Shown here piece by piece: positions 27,165 through 34,916 of a DNA stretch of 64,000 nt. Source of the stretch: Bacillus sp. Marseille-Q3570 (GTDB lineage: Bacteria; Bacillota; Bacilli; Bacillales; Fictibacillaceae). The notes beneath the pieces were generated by a model. That model ran no database searches and was not told the DNA's origin. It saw nothing but the letters and a program-made list of their open reading frames with translations. The translations under genes were made by a program, and so were the position numbers. Where the stretch lies: the NCBI RefSeq assembly GCF_946151055.1, contig NZ_CAMGYZ010000002.1, positions 186,001-250,000 on the forward strand. Reading direction: 5' to 3'. Within the stretch, counting starts at the first letter, position 1; the number at the start of each line of letters is the position of its first letter.

Positions 27165-27253
27165 AGAAAACCTGGCAAAGCCAAGCCTTTGGCGCAGGCT
27201 GAGCCTTAGTTGCGCTTATAATGTAGAAAGTATTTATACTTTCTTTATATGTA
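27162..27253 (-). repeat. short derivative of the MITE-like element's left end
   Basis: TAAAGAAAACCTGGCAAAG, CAAGCCTTTGGCGCAGGC, CCTTAGTTGCGCTTATA and the AGAAAGTA/TACTTTCT palindrome follow in the same order as in copy C. It starts at the kinase stop codon. Confidence 0.65.
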
Positions 27254-27257
27254 AAAA

Positions 27258-27288
27258 CAGGGCGCCATTGCTGGCAGCCCTTTTTTAC
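27258..27288 (+). terminator. intrinsic terminator of the kinase gene
   Basis: GGGCGCCA and TGGCAGCCC pair around TTGC, followed by six T residues (27281-27286). Confidence 0.75.
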
Positions 27289-28212
27289 TCATTTCAACTT
27301 TGCTTCATATATCAATAATGACGTGTGATCATCATCTGGTACTGCGGATAATTTCAAGCTGTCTTTTGTTTTTTCCACAAATACTGGATTTCGCGTAATT
27401 GTATGATTTTGTGGTGATCGTTCTGTAATCGGTATCTCATGTTTGATTTCCTTCGATTTTCGATCCAACAGTGCCAACCCACCTAGTTCATAAACATCAT
27501 CACCACTTGGCAATTCAGCTATACCGCTACATAACATATTATTCTCATCCACACCTTCACAGTCCTGATAATCTATGAAATGACTGGCATTTTCTTTGGT
27601 AGCTTTTTGTTCACCTTTTTCATTCCATTCATAAAATTCTCTTGAACCCCAATTGACGCCGTATAGTTTTTGTTTCTTTCCGTCACTTACAATTCCACCA
27701 ATATGATCTTCTACTTCAAAGGCTTTCTCGATTTTTTTCGATTCAGGATTTATTTTATAAATAAGAGATCGGCTATCAGGTCTATATTCTGCGACAGGGA
27801 CCCAAATCGATTTTCCATCAAAAGCAATGCCGCCAGGATGATACATATCGCCTTCTCCCAGCTCTAAATCTTCAATCAAGTTGCCTTTTTCATCTACAAT
27901 AAAAAGATGCCCGATTCCTTTACCTGCTGAACGATCATATCCATCCTTCGATTCCTCGTACTTTTCGGGTTTTTCAATGATTTCGACGGAGGAAATGTAA
28001 AAAAGGTCACCGACTTTTGTCATTCCCTGAGGATGATGGATGTTAAAATTCAAATCAAGTTCTTCAACCTTCTTCCATTCAGTATCTCTGGTCAGATTAC
28101 TGACTTCTTCAGATAATCCATCTGATAATTTGCTTTCGTCCGGCGATGCCAAAACAGTTGAGACCATCGTGAATAAGACTATTGCTGTAATAGATACGGC
28201 GACTATACGCAT
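27289..28212 (-). CDS. secreted DUF6454-like beta-propeller protein
   Basis: A 307-residue protein with a signal peptide (hydrophobic residues 4-22, V-L-A-S). The mature part has repeated strands such as H-P-Q-G-M-T-K-V-G-D-L-F-Y-I-S-S, H-P-G-G-I-A-F-D-G-K-S-I-W-V and I-G-G-I-V-S-D-G-K-K-Q-K-L-Y-G-V. Spaced histidines before Gly and W/Y-V are typical of six-bladed propellers. GGAGGTAAG precedes the ATG. No enzymatic residues can be assigned. The DUF name is from memory and is less certain than the fold. Confidence 0.65.
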   Translation of the reverse strand: MRIVAVSITAIVLFTMVSTVLASPDESKLSDGLSEEVSNLTRDTEWKKVEELDLNFNIHHPQGMTKVGDLFYISSVEIIEKPEKYEESKDGYDRSAGKGIGHLFIVDEKGNLIEDLELGEGDMYHPGGIAFDGKSIWVPVAEYRPDSRSLIYKINPESKKIEKAFEVEDHIGGIVSDGKKQKLYGVNWGSREFYEWNEKGEQKATKENASHFIDYQDCEGVDENNMLCSGIAELPSGDDVYELGGLALLDRKSKEIKHEIPITERSPQNHTITRNPVFVEKTKDSLKLSAVPDDDHTSLLIYEAKLK

Positions 28213-28364
28213 AAACTTACCTCCTTATTTTATATTGCAATGAACGAGCTCGTCGTAACCAGCCTATCCAAACAGTAGATCGAGCGGAAGACTGTTTCGC
28301 TTATCTTTAAAAACTTTACCGATACTTTAAAAGATCCATATGGCTGTAACAAAATAAATAAGGA

Positions 28365-28392
28365 TTGACTTTTATGAAAATCGGCGTATAAT
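28365..28392 (+). promoter_or_regulatory. sigma-A promoter of the marR-like gene
   Basis: TTGACT (28365-28370), 16 bp spacer, TATAAT (28387-28392). Confidence 0.75.
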
Positions 28393-28400
28393 GAATTGGG

Positions 28401-28422
28401 TTAATAGTTAATGAAGTTAAAT
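28401..28422. promoter_or_regulatory. candidate MarR operator 1
   Basis: ATGAAGTTAA (28411-28420) within TTAATAGTTAATGAAGTTAA, just downstream of the -10 box. The inverse TTAACTTCAT recurs at 28879-28888 before the transporter gene. Confidence 0.5.
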
Positions 28423-28440
28423 ATATGTGTGGTGAAGTAA

Positions 28441-28857
28441 ATGCAAAGCAGAGAAGAGCTGATCGACTCAATGGAAAAATCCTTTCGGAAATTGTTTCGG
28501 TCACACCGAAAACAGATGGCTGGCATTCTAGGGAAAGAGGTTACTGCCAGTGAGTTCATGTTCCTTCAATTTTTAAATGAATTTGGCCCTTCCAGAGTGT
28601 CAGACCTAGCTGCAGAATTCAAAGTGAATTTAAGCCATGTGACAAATGTTACAGATAAACTCGCCTCGAAAAAATTCATTACCAGGCGTAGGAACAGGAG
28701 TGACAGAAGGATTGTCGAGCTGCAGATCACATATGAAGGTTCAGCGGTTTTAGATAGATTCAGGAAAAAGCGCAGTGCTTATTACAAGCAACGATTCGAA
28801 GATTTGAAAGATGAAGAGATCCAAAAAATGATGTGCCTATTTACAAAATTGCGTTGA
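28441..28857 (+). CDS. MarR-family transcriptional regulator
   Basis: A 138-residue winged-helix protein. S-E-F-M-F-L-Q-F-L-N-E-F-G, then V-S-D-L-A-A-E-F-K-V-N-L-S-H-V-T-N-V-T-D-K-L form the HTH, and I-T-R-R-R-N-R-S-D-R-R the wing with the conserved D-R-R. It precedes an MFS drug transporter by 67 bp, the standard layout for a local repressor of efflux. The shared ATGAAGTTAA motif in both control regions supports autoregulation. A weak GTGAAG precedes the ATG. Confidence 0.88.
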   Translation: MQSREELIDSMEKSFRKLFRSHRKQMAGILGKEVTASEFMFLQFLNEFGPSRVSDLAAEFKVNLSHVTNVTDKLASKKFITRRRNRSDRRIVELQITYEGSAVLDRFRKKRSAYYKQRFEDLKDEEIQKMMCLFTKLR

Positions 28858-28875
28858 AGATTTTTTATTGCATTT

Positions 28876-28892
28876 TAATTAACTTCATGAAT
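28876..28892. promoter_or_regulatory. candidate MarR operator 2
   Basis: AATTAACTTCATGAAT contains the inverse of the motif at 28411-28420, 33 bp before the transporter start. Confidence 0.45.
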
Positions 28893-28924
28893 ATTTCTAC
28901 TAACGAAAGAATAGGAGTGTAAAC

Positions 28925-30544
28925 ATGGAACATTTAGATCAGAAATCCAAAATTACAATTATGATCGCCATCATGGCAGCAATGTTATTTGCTGCATTAA
29001 ACCAGACGATTGTGGGTACGGCGCTGCCAAGAATCATCGCTGACCTCGGAGGAATGCAATATTTCAGCTGGGTATTCACCGTCTTCATGCTAGCTTCAAG
29101 CGTCACAGCTATTCTTGTCGGTAAACTATCAGATATCTATGGCAGAAAACCATTTATTTTGATTGGTATCGGTGTCTTCATGCTTGGGACTTTCTTATGC
29201 GGGCTATCAGATACGATCATCCATCTTATTGTTTACCGGGGTATTCAAGGATTAGGTGCAGGGATGATCATGTCTACCTCTTTCACAGCAGTCGGAGATC
29301 TGTTCTCCCCTCGTGAACGTGGTCGCTGGCAAGGGATCATGGGTGGTGTTTTTGGACTTGCAAGTGTTTTCGGACCGACACTTGGCGGCTATATCGTCGA
29401 TAATTTCGATTGGCACTGGATCTTTTGGGTCTTTCTACCGATTGGAATTCTCGCATTCGTGCTTATATGGAAGTTATTCCCTACAACTGAAAGAAACCCA
29501 TCTGAGAAAGTAGATTATCTCGGGTCCATTTTCCTTACGTTGACCATCCTCCCGTTGCTCTTGGCGTTTTCATGGGCTGGAGAGACGTATGCGTGGGGCT
29601 CACCACAAATCATCGGTTTATTCATCGCCACTGTGGTTTCGTTGATTTTATTCATACAAATCGAACGAAAAGCCAAGAGTCCTGTTTTACCGTTGAGTTT
29701 GTTTAAAAATAGCATCTTTTCATTATCGAATATTATCGGATTCATTTTAGGTATGGGCATGTTCGGAGCCATCATGTATACCCCTTTCTTTATTCAAGGT
29801 GTTATGGGGACCTCAGCTACGAAATCGGGATTCATCATGATGCCGATGACATTATCGATGGTAACGGCATCTGCCATTGGCGGACAAATCATAACCAAGA
29901 CAGGGAAATATAAAAAGCTCGCGATTAGCGGACTGCTCATCATGAGTGCTGGTATGTTTTCATTAGCTCAGATGGATGAAAGTACTTCTAACTGGATCGC
30001 TGTAACCAACATGATTATCGTCGGTCTAGGTCTGGGATTGAGTTTCCCAGTGTTTACATTGACGATCCAGAATGCTGTCAGCCATAAATTCCTTGGAGTT
30101 GCTACCTCCTCTGCCCAGTTATTCAGACAAATCGGAGGAACGATTGGTGTTTCGATCATGGGAACGGTCATGTCGATTTCCATGAAAAATGAAATGGAGA
30201 AAGCTGCAGACGGCAATACTAGTCAAGCGTTTGCTCAGAATCCAGAAGCTGCAGCAAAATTTGAAATGCTTCAAGATCCCCAAGCTCTCATGGACCCTGA
30301 GGCATTAGAACAAGTACGGTCCACTTTACCAGATAATTTCTTAGGTATTTTCGACCAAATCCTTGGAATTTTAAGAACAGCATTGAGTCACTCATTAAGT
30401 CTTGTCTTCTTTACTGGTTGTATCGTGATCGCATCAGCTGCCATCTTGACCTTCTTTTTAAAAGAGATTCCTTTGCGGACCAATAATAATGAATCCTCTG
30501 ATGAGAGTGAGGAAAGAGTCGAGCTTAAAGAAAGGTCTGTATAA
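28925..30544 (+). CDS. MFS multidrug transporter, DHA2 (14-TMS) family
   Basis: A 539-residue protein with fourteen membrane segments. L-N-Q-T-I-V-G-T-A-L-P-R-I is the DHA2 motif D in helix 1, G-K-L-S-D-I-Y-G-R-K-P motif A, and G-G-V-F-G-L-A-S-V-F-G-P-T-L-G-G motif C of drug/proton antiporters. The segment 430-465 is a long polar loop before the last helix. It resembles Mdr/EmrB-type exporters. The gene follows a marR gene and is probably induced by its substrate. GAATAGGAGTG precedes the ATG. Confidence 0.92.
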   Translation: MEHLDQKSKITIMIAIMAAMLFAALNQTIVGTALPRIIADLGGMQYFSWVFTVFMLASSVTAILVGKLSDIYGRKPFILIGIGVFMLGTFLCGLSDTIIHLIVYRGIQGLGAGMIMSTSFTAVGDLFSPRERGRWQGIMGGVFGLASVFGPTLGGYIVDNFDWHWIFWVFLPIGILAFVLIWKLFPTTERNPSEKVDYLGSIFLTLTILPLLLAFSWAGETYAWGSPQIIGLFIATVVSLILFIQIERKAKSPVLPLSLFKNSIFSLSNIIGFILGMGMFGAIMYTPFFIQGVMGTSATKSGFIMMPMTLSMVTASAIGGQIITKTGKYKKLAISGLLIMSAGMFSLAQMDESTSNWIAVTNMIIVGLGLGLSFPVFTLTIQNAVSHKFLGVATSSAQLFRQIGGTIGVSIMGTVMSISMKNEMEKAADGNTSQAFAQNPEAAAKFEMLQDPQALMDPEALEQVRSTLPDNFLGIFDQILGILRTALSHSLSLVFFTGCIVIASAAILTFFLKEIPLRTNNNESSDESEERVELKERSV

Positions 30545-30659
30545 AGAAGGGTGTAGGAACAAACTTGCAGAATCGGTTTAACACAGTAAAGCGCTAATTT
30601 CACAAATTCGACAAAAAATGAGCCCCCACGAATGGAAGTTCATTTTAGAATAGTATGGT

Positions 30660-30676
30660 GAGTGGATAAACCACTC
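30660..30676 (+). other. small hairpin upstream of the structured RNA
   Basis: GAGTGG, loop ATAAA, CCACTC. It lies 14 bp before the long rod-like RNA candidate and could be part of it. Confidence 0.35.
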
Positions 30677-30694
30677 GATAAAAGTAAAAATAAA

Positions 30695-30856
30695 AGCTGC
30701 ATGGCTAACCTCAGATGGAGAGGACCTCCCCTAAATATTGTTGGAACATTTGGAACAACCGACCGATGCTAAAATGTTCTCTTCCCTCTCCTCTAGGCTA
30801 GTGCACAATCTTTTGAAGGGTGAATTATTGGTGATTCACCCTTCTTTTGTTTTTGG
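30695..30856 (+). ncRNA. candidate structured small RNA with its own terminator
   Basis: Four nested helices can form: TGCA 30698-30701 with 30802-30805, CTAACCT 30705-30711 with AGGCTAG 30795-30801 (one mismatch), GGAGAGG 30717-30723 with CCTCTCC 30785-30791, and AACATTT 30745-30751 with AAATGTT 30772-30778. The rod is followed by a strong terminator: GAAGGGTGAAT, loop, ATTCACCCTTC, then TTTTGTTTTT (30815-30855). No ORF with a ribosome binding site overlaps it. A rod of this type recalls 6S-like or other regulatory RNAs, but I do not recognise a known family. It fills most of the 386 bp between the transporter and the peptide gene at 30931. Confidence 0.5.
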
Positions 30857-30930
30857 AATTATTTACAAACAGATATGTTTCGGTCTATAATTTGGAAAGC
30901 AATACTTTGATTTCTAATGGAGGTCATACT

Positions 30931-31038
30931 ATGTTTAAATTCATCAAACACTTCGGTGCGGTGACCTGGGCCTCGATCGTTTTCATCAGCACCCTCATCA
31001 CCTTCGGACTCAATCGAAAATTAAAGAAGAAAAAATAA
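30931..31038 (+). CDS. 35-residue hydrophobic, Lys-rich membrane peptide
   Basis: ATG at 30931 is 6 nt after ATGGAGGTC. The peptide has a short basic N-region, one membrane helix (about residues 9-27) and a C-terminal run N-R-K-L-K-K-K-K. Its size and charge pattern resemble type I toxin peptides or small membrane regulators. It is flanked on both sides by structured RNA candidates. The function is not established. Confidence 0.55.
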   Translation: MFKFIKHFGAVTWASIVFISTLITFGLNRKLKKKK

Positions 31039-31055
31039 TGCCTTTCACTTTAACT

Positions 31056-31123
31056 GAAAACCGGGAATCTGACCGCGGATAGCTAAGCACTTATCAAGTC
31101 GGTTAGAGGAATGTCCTGTTTTC
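31056..31123. ncRNA. second nested stem-loop region downstream of the small peptide
   Basis: GAAAAC 31056-31061 pairs with GTTTTC 31118-31123, CTGACCG 31069-31075 with CGGTTAG 31100-31106, and GATA 31078-31081 with TATC 31092-31095. It could be the 3' UTR of the peptide mRNA or part of an antisense RNA. Confidence 0.35.
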
Positions 31124-31150
31124 TGAAACGACTATAGAGGAAACAAGGAG

Positions 31151-31194
31151 ATTGGGACAGGGTACCTGAGAAGAATGCTTAACGCTGTCCCAAT
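31151..31194. other. 10 bp inverted repeat
   Basis: ATTGGGACAG and CTGTCCCAAT, perfectly inverted, with 24 bp between the arms. No T-run follows, so it is not an obvious terminator. Confidence 0.5.
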
Positions 31195-31205
31195 AAGCCA
31201 AATGA

Positions 31206-31242
31206 AAAAGACTTCAATGGCACTGGTCCATTGAAGCCTTTT
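31206..31242. terminator. bidirectional intrinsic terminator
   Basis: CTTCAATGG (31213-31221) pairs with CCATTGAAG (31229-31237). AAAAAG precedes and CTTTTC follows, so it could serve both the peptide mRNA and the minus-strand gene at 31255. Confidence 0.7.
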
Positions 31243-31254
31243 CACGTCATAAGC

Positions 31255-31464
31255 CTATTGTTTTATGGAATTCGTCCTATCAATTTTTATTGATGAACCG
31301 AGAATTTCTGCAGATTTGATTTCTTTCACTTTTCGAGCACGCTTATCCACTAACTCCTGCAATTCCCCTGCGGATACCTCTTCAGGTATATCCAGTAATT
31401 CTACATAAAATTCTTTACTGCCCTCCACCATGAAGTCAATTGTGATCTTTGCGGTCAATTCCAA
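31255..31464 (-). CDS. hypothetical protein, about 69 residues
   Basis: The longest frame begins at TTG 31506 without a ribosome binding site; TTG at 31464 follows AAAGGGTG by 6 nt and is preferred. The product is acidic/basic and soluble, with a strand-rich first half (L-T-A-K-I-T-I-D-F-M-V-E-G) and a helical second half (E-L-Q-E-L-V-D-K-R-A-R-K). The family is not recognised. Confidence 0.5.
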   Translation of the reverse strand: MELTAKITIDFMVEGSKEFYVELLDIPEEVSAGELQELVDKRARKVKEIKSAEILGSSIKIDRTNSIKQ

Positions 31465-31506
31465 TCGAATCACCCTTTCACCATAATTATCATGTTTTTT
31501 GCCCAA

Positions 31507-31841
31507 TTATGTATTTCTCTCTTATCCCTATTCAGGAGATATCTTAATATATTGTACGAGGTAATCCTGGAAATGTTTCATAATAAAAAATTTTTCAGAA
31601 ATGTATAATATTTTAAATCCATTGTACGCTTTTTTATATAAAATGACTACAATCAATTTTATTTCAACGGTTATGTCCTTTCTTATGCTCTTGATTCATG
31701 CCCCATTTTATAATTCTAAGATAATGCCGATAATTTTATACATTAAATTTTTAATTTAAGTTAATAATTTTTCTTAATGGGTATAGCTAATAGTATATGC
31801 ACTTATAGTCACAGCAATCGTCTAAAAAGGAGGAAAACAAA
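31507..31841. other. 335 bp AT-rich upstream region of opuD
   Basis: Very AT-rich with no ORF. It probably holds the promoter of the betaine transporter, but several TATA-like boxes make a choice unsafe. Nothing else is seen. Confidence 0.4.
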
Positions 31842-33368
31842 TTGGAGAAGTTGAGAGGAAAAGCTCCTCACAAGAATGTAGTATTCTGGGTCTCATCCAT
31901 TATCGTTTTCTTGTTTGTCTTATGGGGGGCCATTTCACCTAAAAGCCTAGGGGATAATGCAGGGTCAGTGTTTGATTTCACTACATATGCATTTGGCTGG
32001 TTTTACTTGATTGCAGTTTTTTTCTTTACGATATTCTGTTTGGTTTTAGCGATCAGCCGATACGGTAAAATACGTTTAGGCGGAGATGAATCAAGACCAG
32101 AATATCCTTTCTTCACTTGGATCGGTATGCTTTTCAGCGCTGGATTCGGAGTTGGATTGGTGTTCTGGGGTGTGGCTGAACCAATGAGCCACTTTTTCGA
32201 ACCGCCTATGGGCATTGAAGGTCAATCAGAACAAGCAGCAAGAGTTTCAATGCGCTATTCCTTCTTCCACTGGGGAATCCATCAATGGTCAGTGTTCACT
32301 GTGGTTGGTTTAGCGTTAGGGTTCTTCCAATACCGTAGACAGGAAAAAGGATTGATCAGTACAACGTTCAATCCGCTCATCGGTAAAACTGGAAAAACAC
32401 CTCTAAGAAGAACTGTGGATATCCTCGCAGTAATCGCAACAATCACTGGTGTAGCAACCTCACTTGGATTTGGTATCTTACAAATCAATGGAGGGCTTAA
32501 AACCGTATTTGACCTGCCGAATAACGCAGTCATGCAATTGATCATCACCGCAATATTACTCGTTATGTATCTGACATCAGCGATGACTGGGATTGATAAG
32601 GGAATCAAATGGCTCAGTAACCTGAATTTAGGACTGGCTTTATTTCTGATGGTAGCAATGCTGATCATGGGTCCCACTGTTTTCATCTTGAACAGTATGA
32701 CTTTAGGGATCGGCGACTATATATCCAAGTTTTTTGAAATGAGTTTCCGGTTGACTCCATACACGGGCGGAACATGGGTCAGGGATTGGACAGTCTTTTA
32801 TTGGGCTTGGGTCATCGCCTGGTCTCCATTCGTCGGTTCATTCGTAGCACGTGTCTCCCGGGGCCGAACAATTAGAGAATTTGTTTTTGGCGTATTGATC
32901 GTACCGCCGTTTCTAGCAATTGTTTGGATTGCAATTTTTGGAGGAACAGCACTGCATCTCGATCTCTTGCAAGGTACTGATATTGCGGGGCTGGTAAATC
33001 AGGATGTAACGACAGCATTGTTCGTTACGTATGAACAGCTGCCATTTTCATTCTTGTTCTCGTTGCTTTCAATCCTGTTGATCTTTACATTTTTGATCAC
33101 TTCTGCAGACTCAGCGACCTTCGTTCTAGGTATTATGACAACGGATGGCGACTTGAACCCTGGAAGATTCGTCAAGTTCATCTGGGGAGTTCTGATGGCG
33201 GCGATTGCAGTAGTCTTAATAATCAGCAGTGGATTACAAGGATTACAGACCGCATCCTTAATTGCAGCTTTGCCATTTACAGTCATACTGATCATCATGT
33301 GTCTGTCCATCATCAAAGTGGTCAGGAAAGAACCGAATCTAAGACATAAAAAACGTAACATCCAGTAA
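31842..33368 (+). CDS. opuD: BCCT-family glycine betaine transporter
   Basis: A 508-residue protein with twelve membrane segments, starting at TTG 31842 after AAAAGGAGG. G-F-G-V-G-L-V-F-W-G-V-A-E-P is the BCCT helix 3 sodium/substrate segment. The aromatic box and signature W-T-V-F-Y-W-A-W-V-I-A-W-S-P-F-V-G-S-F-V-A-R lies in helix 8. The family imports betaine, choline or carnitine for osmoprotection; the length matches OpuD of B. subtilis. The C-terminal tail is short, so osmosensing by a long tail as in BetP is unlikely. Betaine as substrate is inferred from similarity. Confidence 0.88.
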   Translation: MEKLRGKAPHKNVVFWVSSIIVFLFVLWGAISPKSLGDNAGSVFDFTTYAFGWFYLIAVFFFTIFCLVLAISRYGKIRLGGDESRPEYPFFTWIGMLFSAGFGVGLVFWGVAEPMSHFFEPPMGIEGQSEQAARVSMRYSFFHWGIHQWSVFTVVGLALGFFQYRRQEKGLISTTFNPLIGKTGKTPLRRTVDILAVIATITGVATSLGFGILQINGGLKTVFDLPNNAVMQLIITAILLVMYLTSAMTGIDKGIKWLSNLNLGLALFLMVAMLIMGPTVFILNSMTLGIGDYISKFFEMSFRLTPYTGGTWVRDWTVFYWAWVIAWSPFVGSFVARVSRGRTIREFVFGVLIVPPFLAIVWIAIFGGTALHLDLLQGTDIAGLVNQDVTTALFVTYEQLPFSFLFSLLSILLIFTFLITSADSATFVLGIMTTDGDLNPGRFVKFIWGVLMAAIAVVLIISSGLQGLQTASLIAALPFTVILIIMCLSIIKVVRKEPNLRHKKRNIQ

Positions 33369-33404
33369 ATGTTTCCAATTCTTAACCTCTAAATAAAAGG
33401 AATG

Positions 33405-33447
33405 TGATCCCTCCTAGTCGAATCAATGATTCAGGGAGGGATTTTTT
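33405..33447 (+). terminator. terminator of opuD whose stem carries the next gene's ribosome binding site
   Basis: ATCCCTCC (33407-33414) pairs with GGAGGGAT (33434-33441), followed by TTTTTT and directly by the ATG at 33448. GGGAGGG is both the 3' stem arm and the Shine-Dalgarno sequence of the phosphotransferase gene. Confidence 0.75.
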
Positions 33448-34320
33448 ATGTATTTGGAACCATATCTGAAATGTATCACGTCATTTTATCCTTCGCTTGA
33501 AATCCATACGATCCATTGGAATCATTTTGGAGAAAACAACGATATTCTTTTCCTGAATAACCAGTGGGTGTTCCGGTTTCCTAAGCATGATAAAGCATTG
33601 AAATCTCTACAGACAGAGTGTGAGCAGTTGACTTATGTACGGCCATACATCACCCTTCCAACTCCTGAACCCGTTTTCGTAAATACAGATACGAACATTT
33701 TGGGTCAGGCATTTTTCGGATACCCGTTGATCCCTGGTGAGCCGCTTTACGCAGAAACCTTGGATGGATCATCTCCACCCATTCAAGAACGTATTGCTCA
33801 AAATTTAGCTCAATTCTTGTGTGAACTTCATGCGATTCCTACAAAAGATGCTCCTGGCAAGACTATAACCAATGAGAGAGCTTATGACTATTGGCTTAAA
33901 TTGTATGAGAAGGTCAGACAATCTTTGTTTTCATATATCAGGCTGGATAAGCAGCAGCAAATTTCGCGCCATTTTGAAACATTTTTGAATGATCGATTGA
34001 ACTTTGAATTTACTCCGGCGATCATTCATGGGGACTTTGGCATTTCCAATATCCTTTATGACGATGAAGGAAAGCGCATAAGCGGTATTGTGGATTTCGG
34101 AAGCAGCCATGTAGGAGATCCTGCGATTGATATTGCAGGTTTGTTGAAACAGTATGGCCAACAATTCGTCGATACGTTGTCTGAATTCTATCCAAACCTG
34201 GAAAACTTACTTCCTAGAGCAAGGTTTTATGCCGGAACATTTGGCCTGCAAGAAGCCTTGTATGGCTATCAGTACAAAAATCAAGAATCACTTGAGAATG
34301 GTTTGAAAGAATATGTCTAA
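33448..34320 (+). CDS. aminoglycoside phosphotransferase-like (APH family) kinase
   Basis: A 290-residue protein with a kinase-like fold. I-I-H-G-D-F-G-I-S-N-I-L-Y-D is the catalytic loop (Brenner motif HGDxxxxN), and I-V-D-F-G-S-S-H-V-G-D-P-A-I-D-I-A the metal-binding segment that follows. A Lys/Glu pair typical of the N-lobe is indicated by V-F-R-F-P-K-H. The family includes antibiotic kinases, homoserine kinase-like and choline kinase-like enzymes; no clear substrate. The ribosome binding site lies inside the opuD terminator hairpin, so run-through or structure may control it. Confidence 0.85.
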   Translation: MYLEPYLKCITSFYPSLEIHTIHWNHFGENNDILFLNNQWVFRFPKHDKALKSLQTECEQLTYVRPYITLPTPEPVFVNTDTNILGQAFFGYPLIPGEPLYAETLDGSSPPIQERIAQNLAQFLCELHAIPTKDAPGKTITNERAYDYWLKLYEKVRQSLFSYIRLDKQQQISRHFETFLNDRLNFEFTPAIIHGDFGISNILYDDEGKRISGIVDFGSSHVGDPAIDIAGLLKQYGQQFVDTLSEFYPNLENLLPRARFYAGTFGLQEALYGYQYKNQESLENGLKEYV

Positions 34321-34594
34321 AGCTGAAGTCCTTCGCTGAAAATATGCAAGCCTCCTTAACTCACTTGTATAGGATGGTATTGTACCCGACTGACGCTGGA
34401 CCACTGGCATCAATCTTTTAGAAAACAACCTGCATCAAGGCCAATTTCGTCATTAATTCTGCCTATTCATGCACATACTATGTGTAACGGAATTGGATTG
34501 GAATATGCGTTCGTTGCATGTCCATTCATTTTCATGAATGTGAGGAAGCGACCATTTTATTTTTCCTTTCTCAAGTGAAAAGGAGGCGAATCTA

Positions 34595-34861
34595 ATGGCG
34601 AGAAGACGTAGACCCCTTGTTCCTGAAGCCAGGGAAGAACTCGACCAGCTTAAAGTCGAAGTCATGAAAAAGAAAGGGTATCAGATCGAGGACCCGGACC
34701 AGACCAAATTTGAGGTCGCGAAAGGGCTTGGTATACCATTAAAAGAAAAAGGCAATCAGGACCTGAGTTCTCATGATGCAGGGCGTATTGGCGGACAAAT
34801 CGGGGGAACCATGGTTCACGAGTTGATACAACGCGCAAAAGATCAATTGAATAAACAGTGA
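34595..34861 (+). CDS. alpha/beta-type small acid-soluble spore protein
   Basis: An 88-residue protein. K-F-E-V-A-K-G-L-G-I-P-L contains the germination protease (Gpr) recognition site, and D-A-G-R-I-G-G-Q-I-G-G-T-M-V-H-E-L-I is the conserved second block of alpha/beta SASPs that bind spore DNA. The N-terminal R-R-R-R-P-L-V-P-E-A is also typical. AAAAGGAGGCG precedes the ATG. A sigma-G promoter is expected upstream; candidate GAATA and CATTCAT boxes lie near 34480-34507 but are weak. The 274 bp upstream gap holds no gene. Confidence 0.93.
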   Translation: MARRRRPLVPEAREELDQLKVEVMKKKGYQIEDPDQTKFEVAKGLGIPLKEKGNQDLSSHDAGRIGGQIGGTMVHELIQRAKDQLNKQ

Positions 34862-34867
34862 ACAGCA

Positions 34868-34899
34868 AGAGACTGACCTGTATGTCAGGCTCTTTTTTT
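34868..34899 (+). terminator. intrinsic terminator of the SASP gene
   Basis: AGAGACTGAC and GTCAGGCTCT pair around CTGTAT, followed by a run of T residues. Confidence 0.75.
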
Positions 34900-34916
34900 A
34901 TGTTGGACGTTTTTTT

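Noticed and set aside
30695-30856. T-box or SAM riboswitch
   Set aside because: No TGGNACC T-box sequence and no SAM-I core; the RNA ends in a terminator before a small peptide gene unrelated to amino-acid metabolism.
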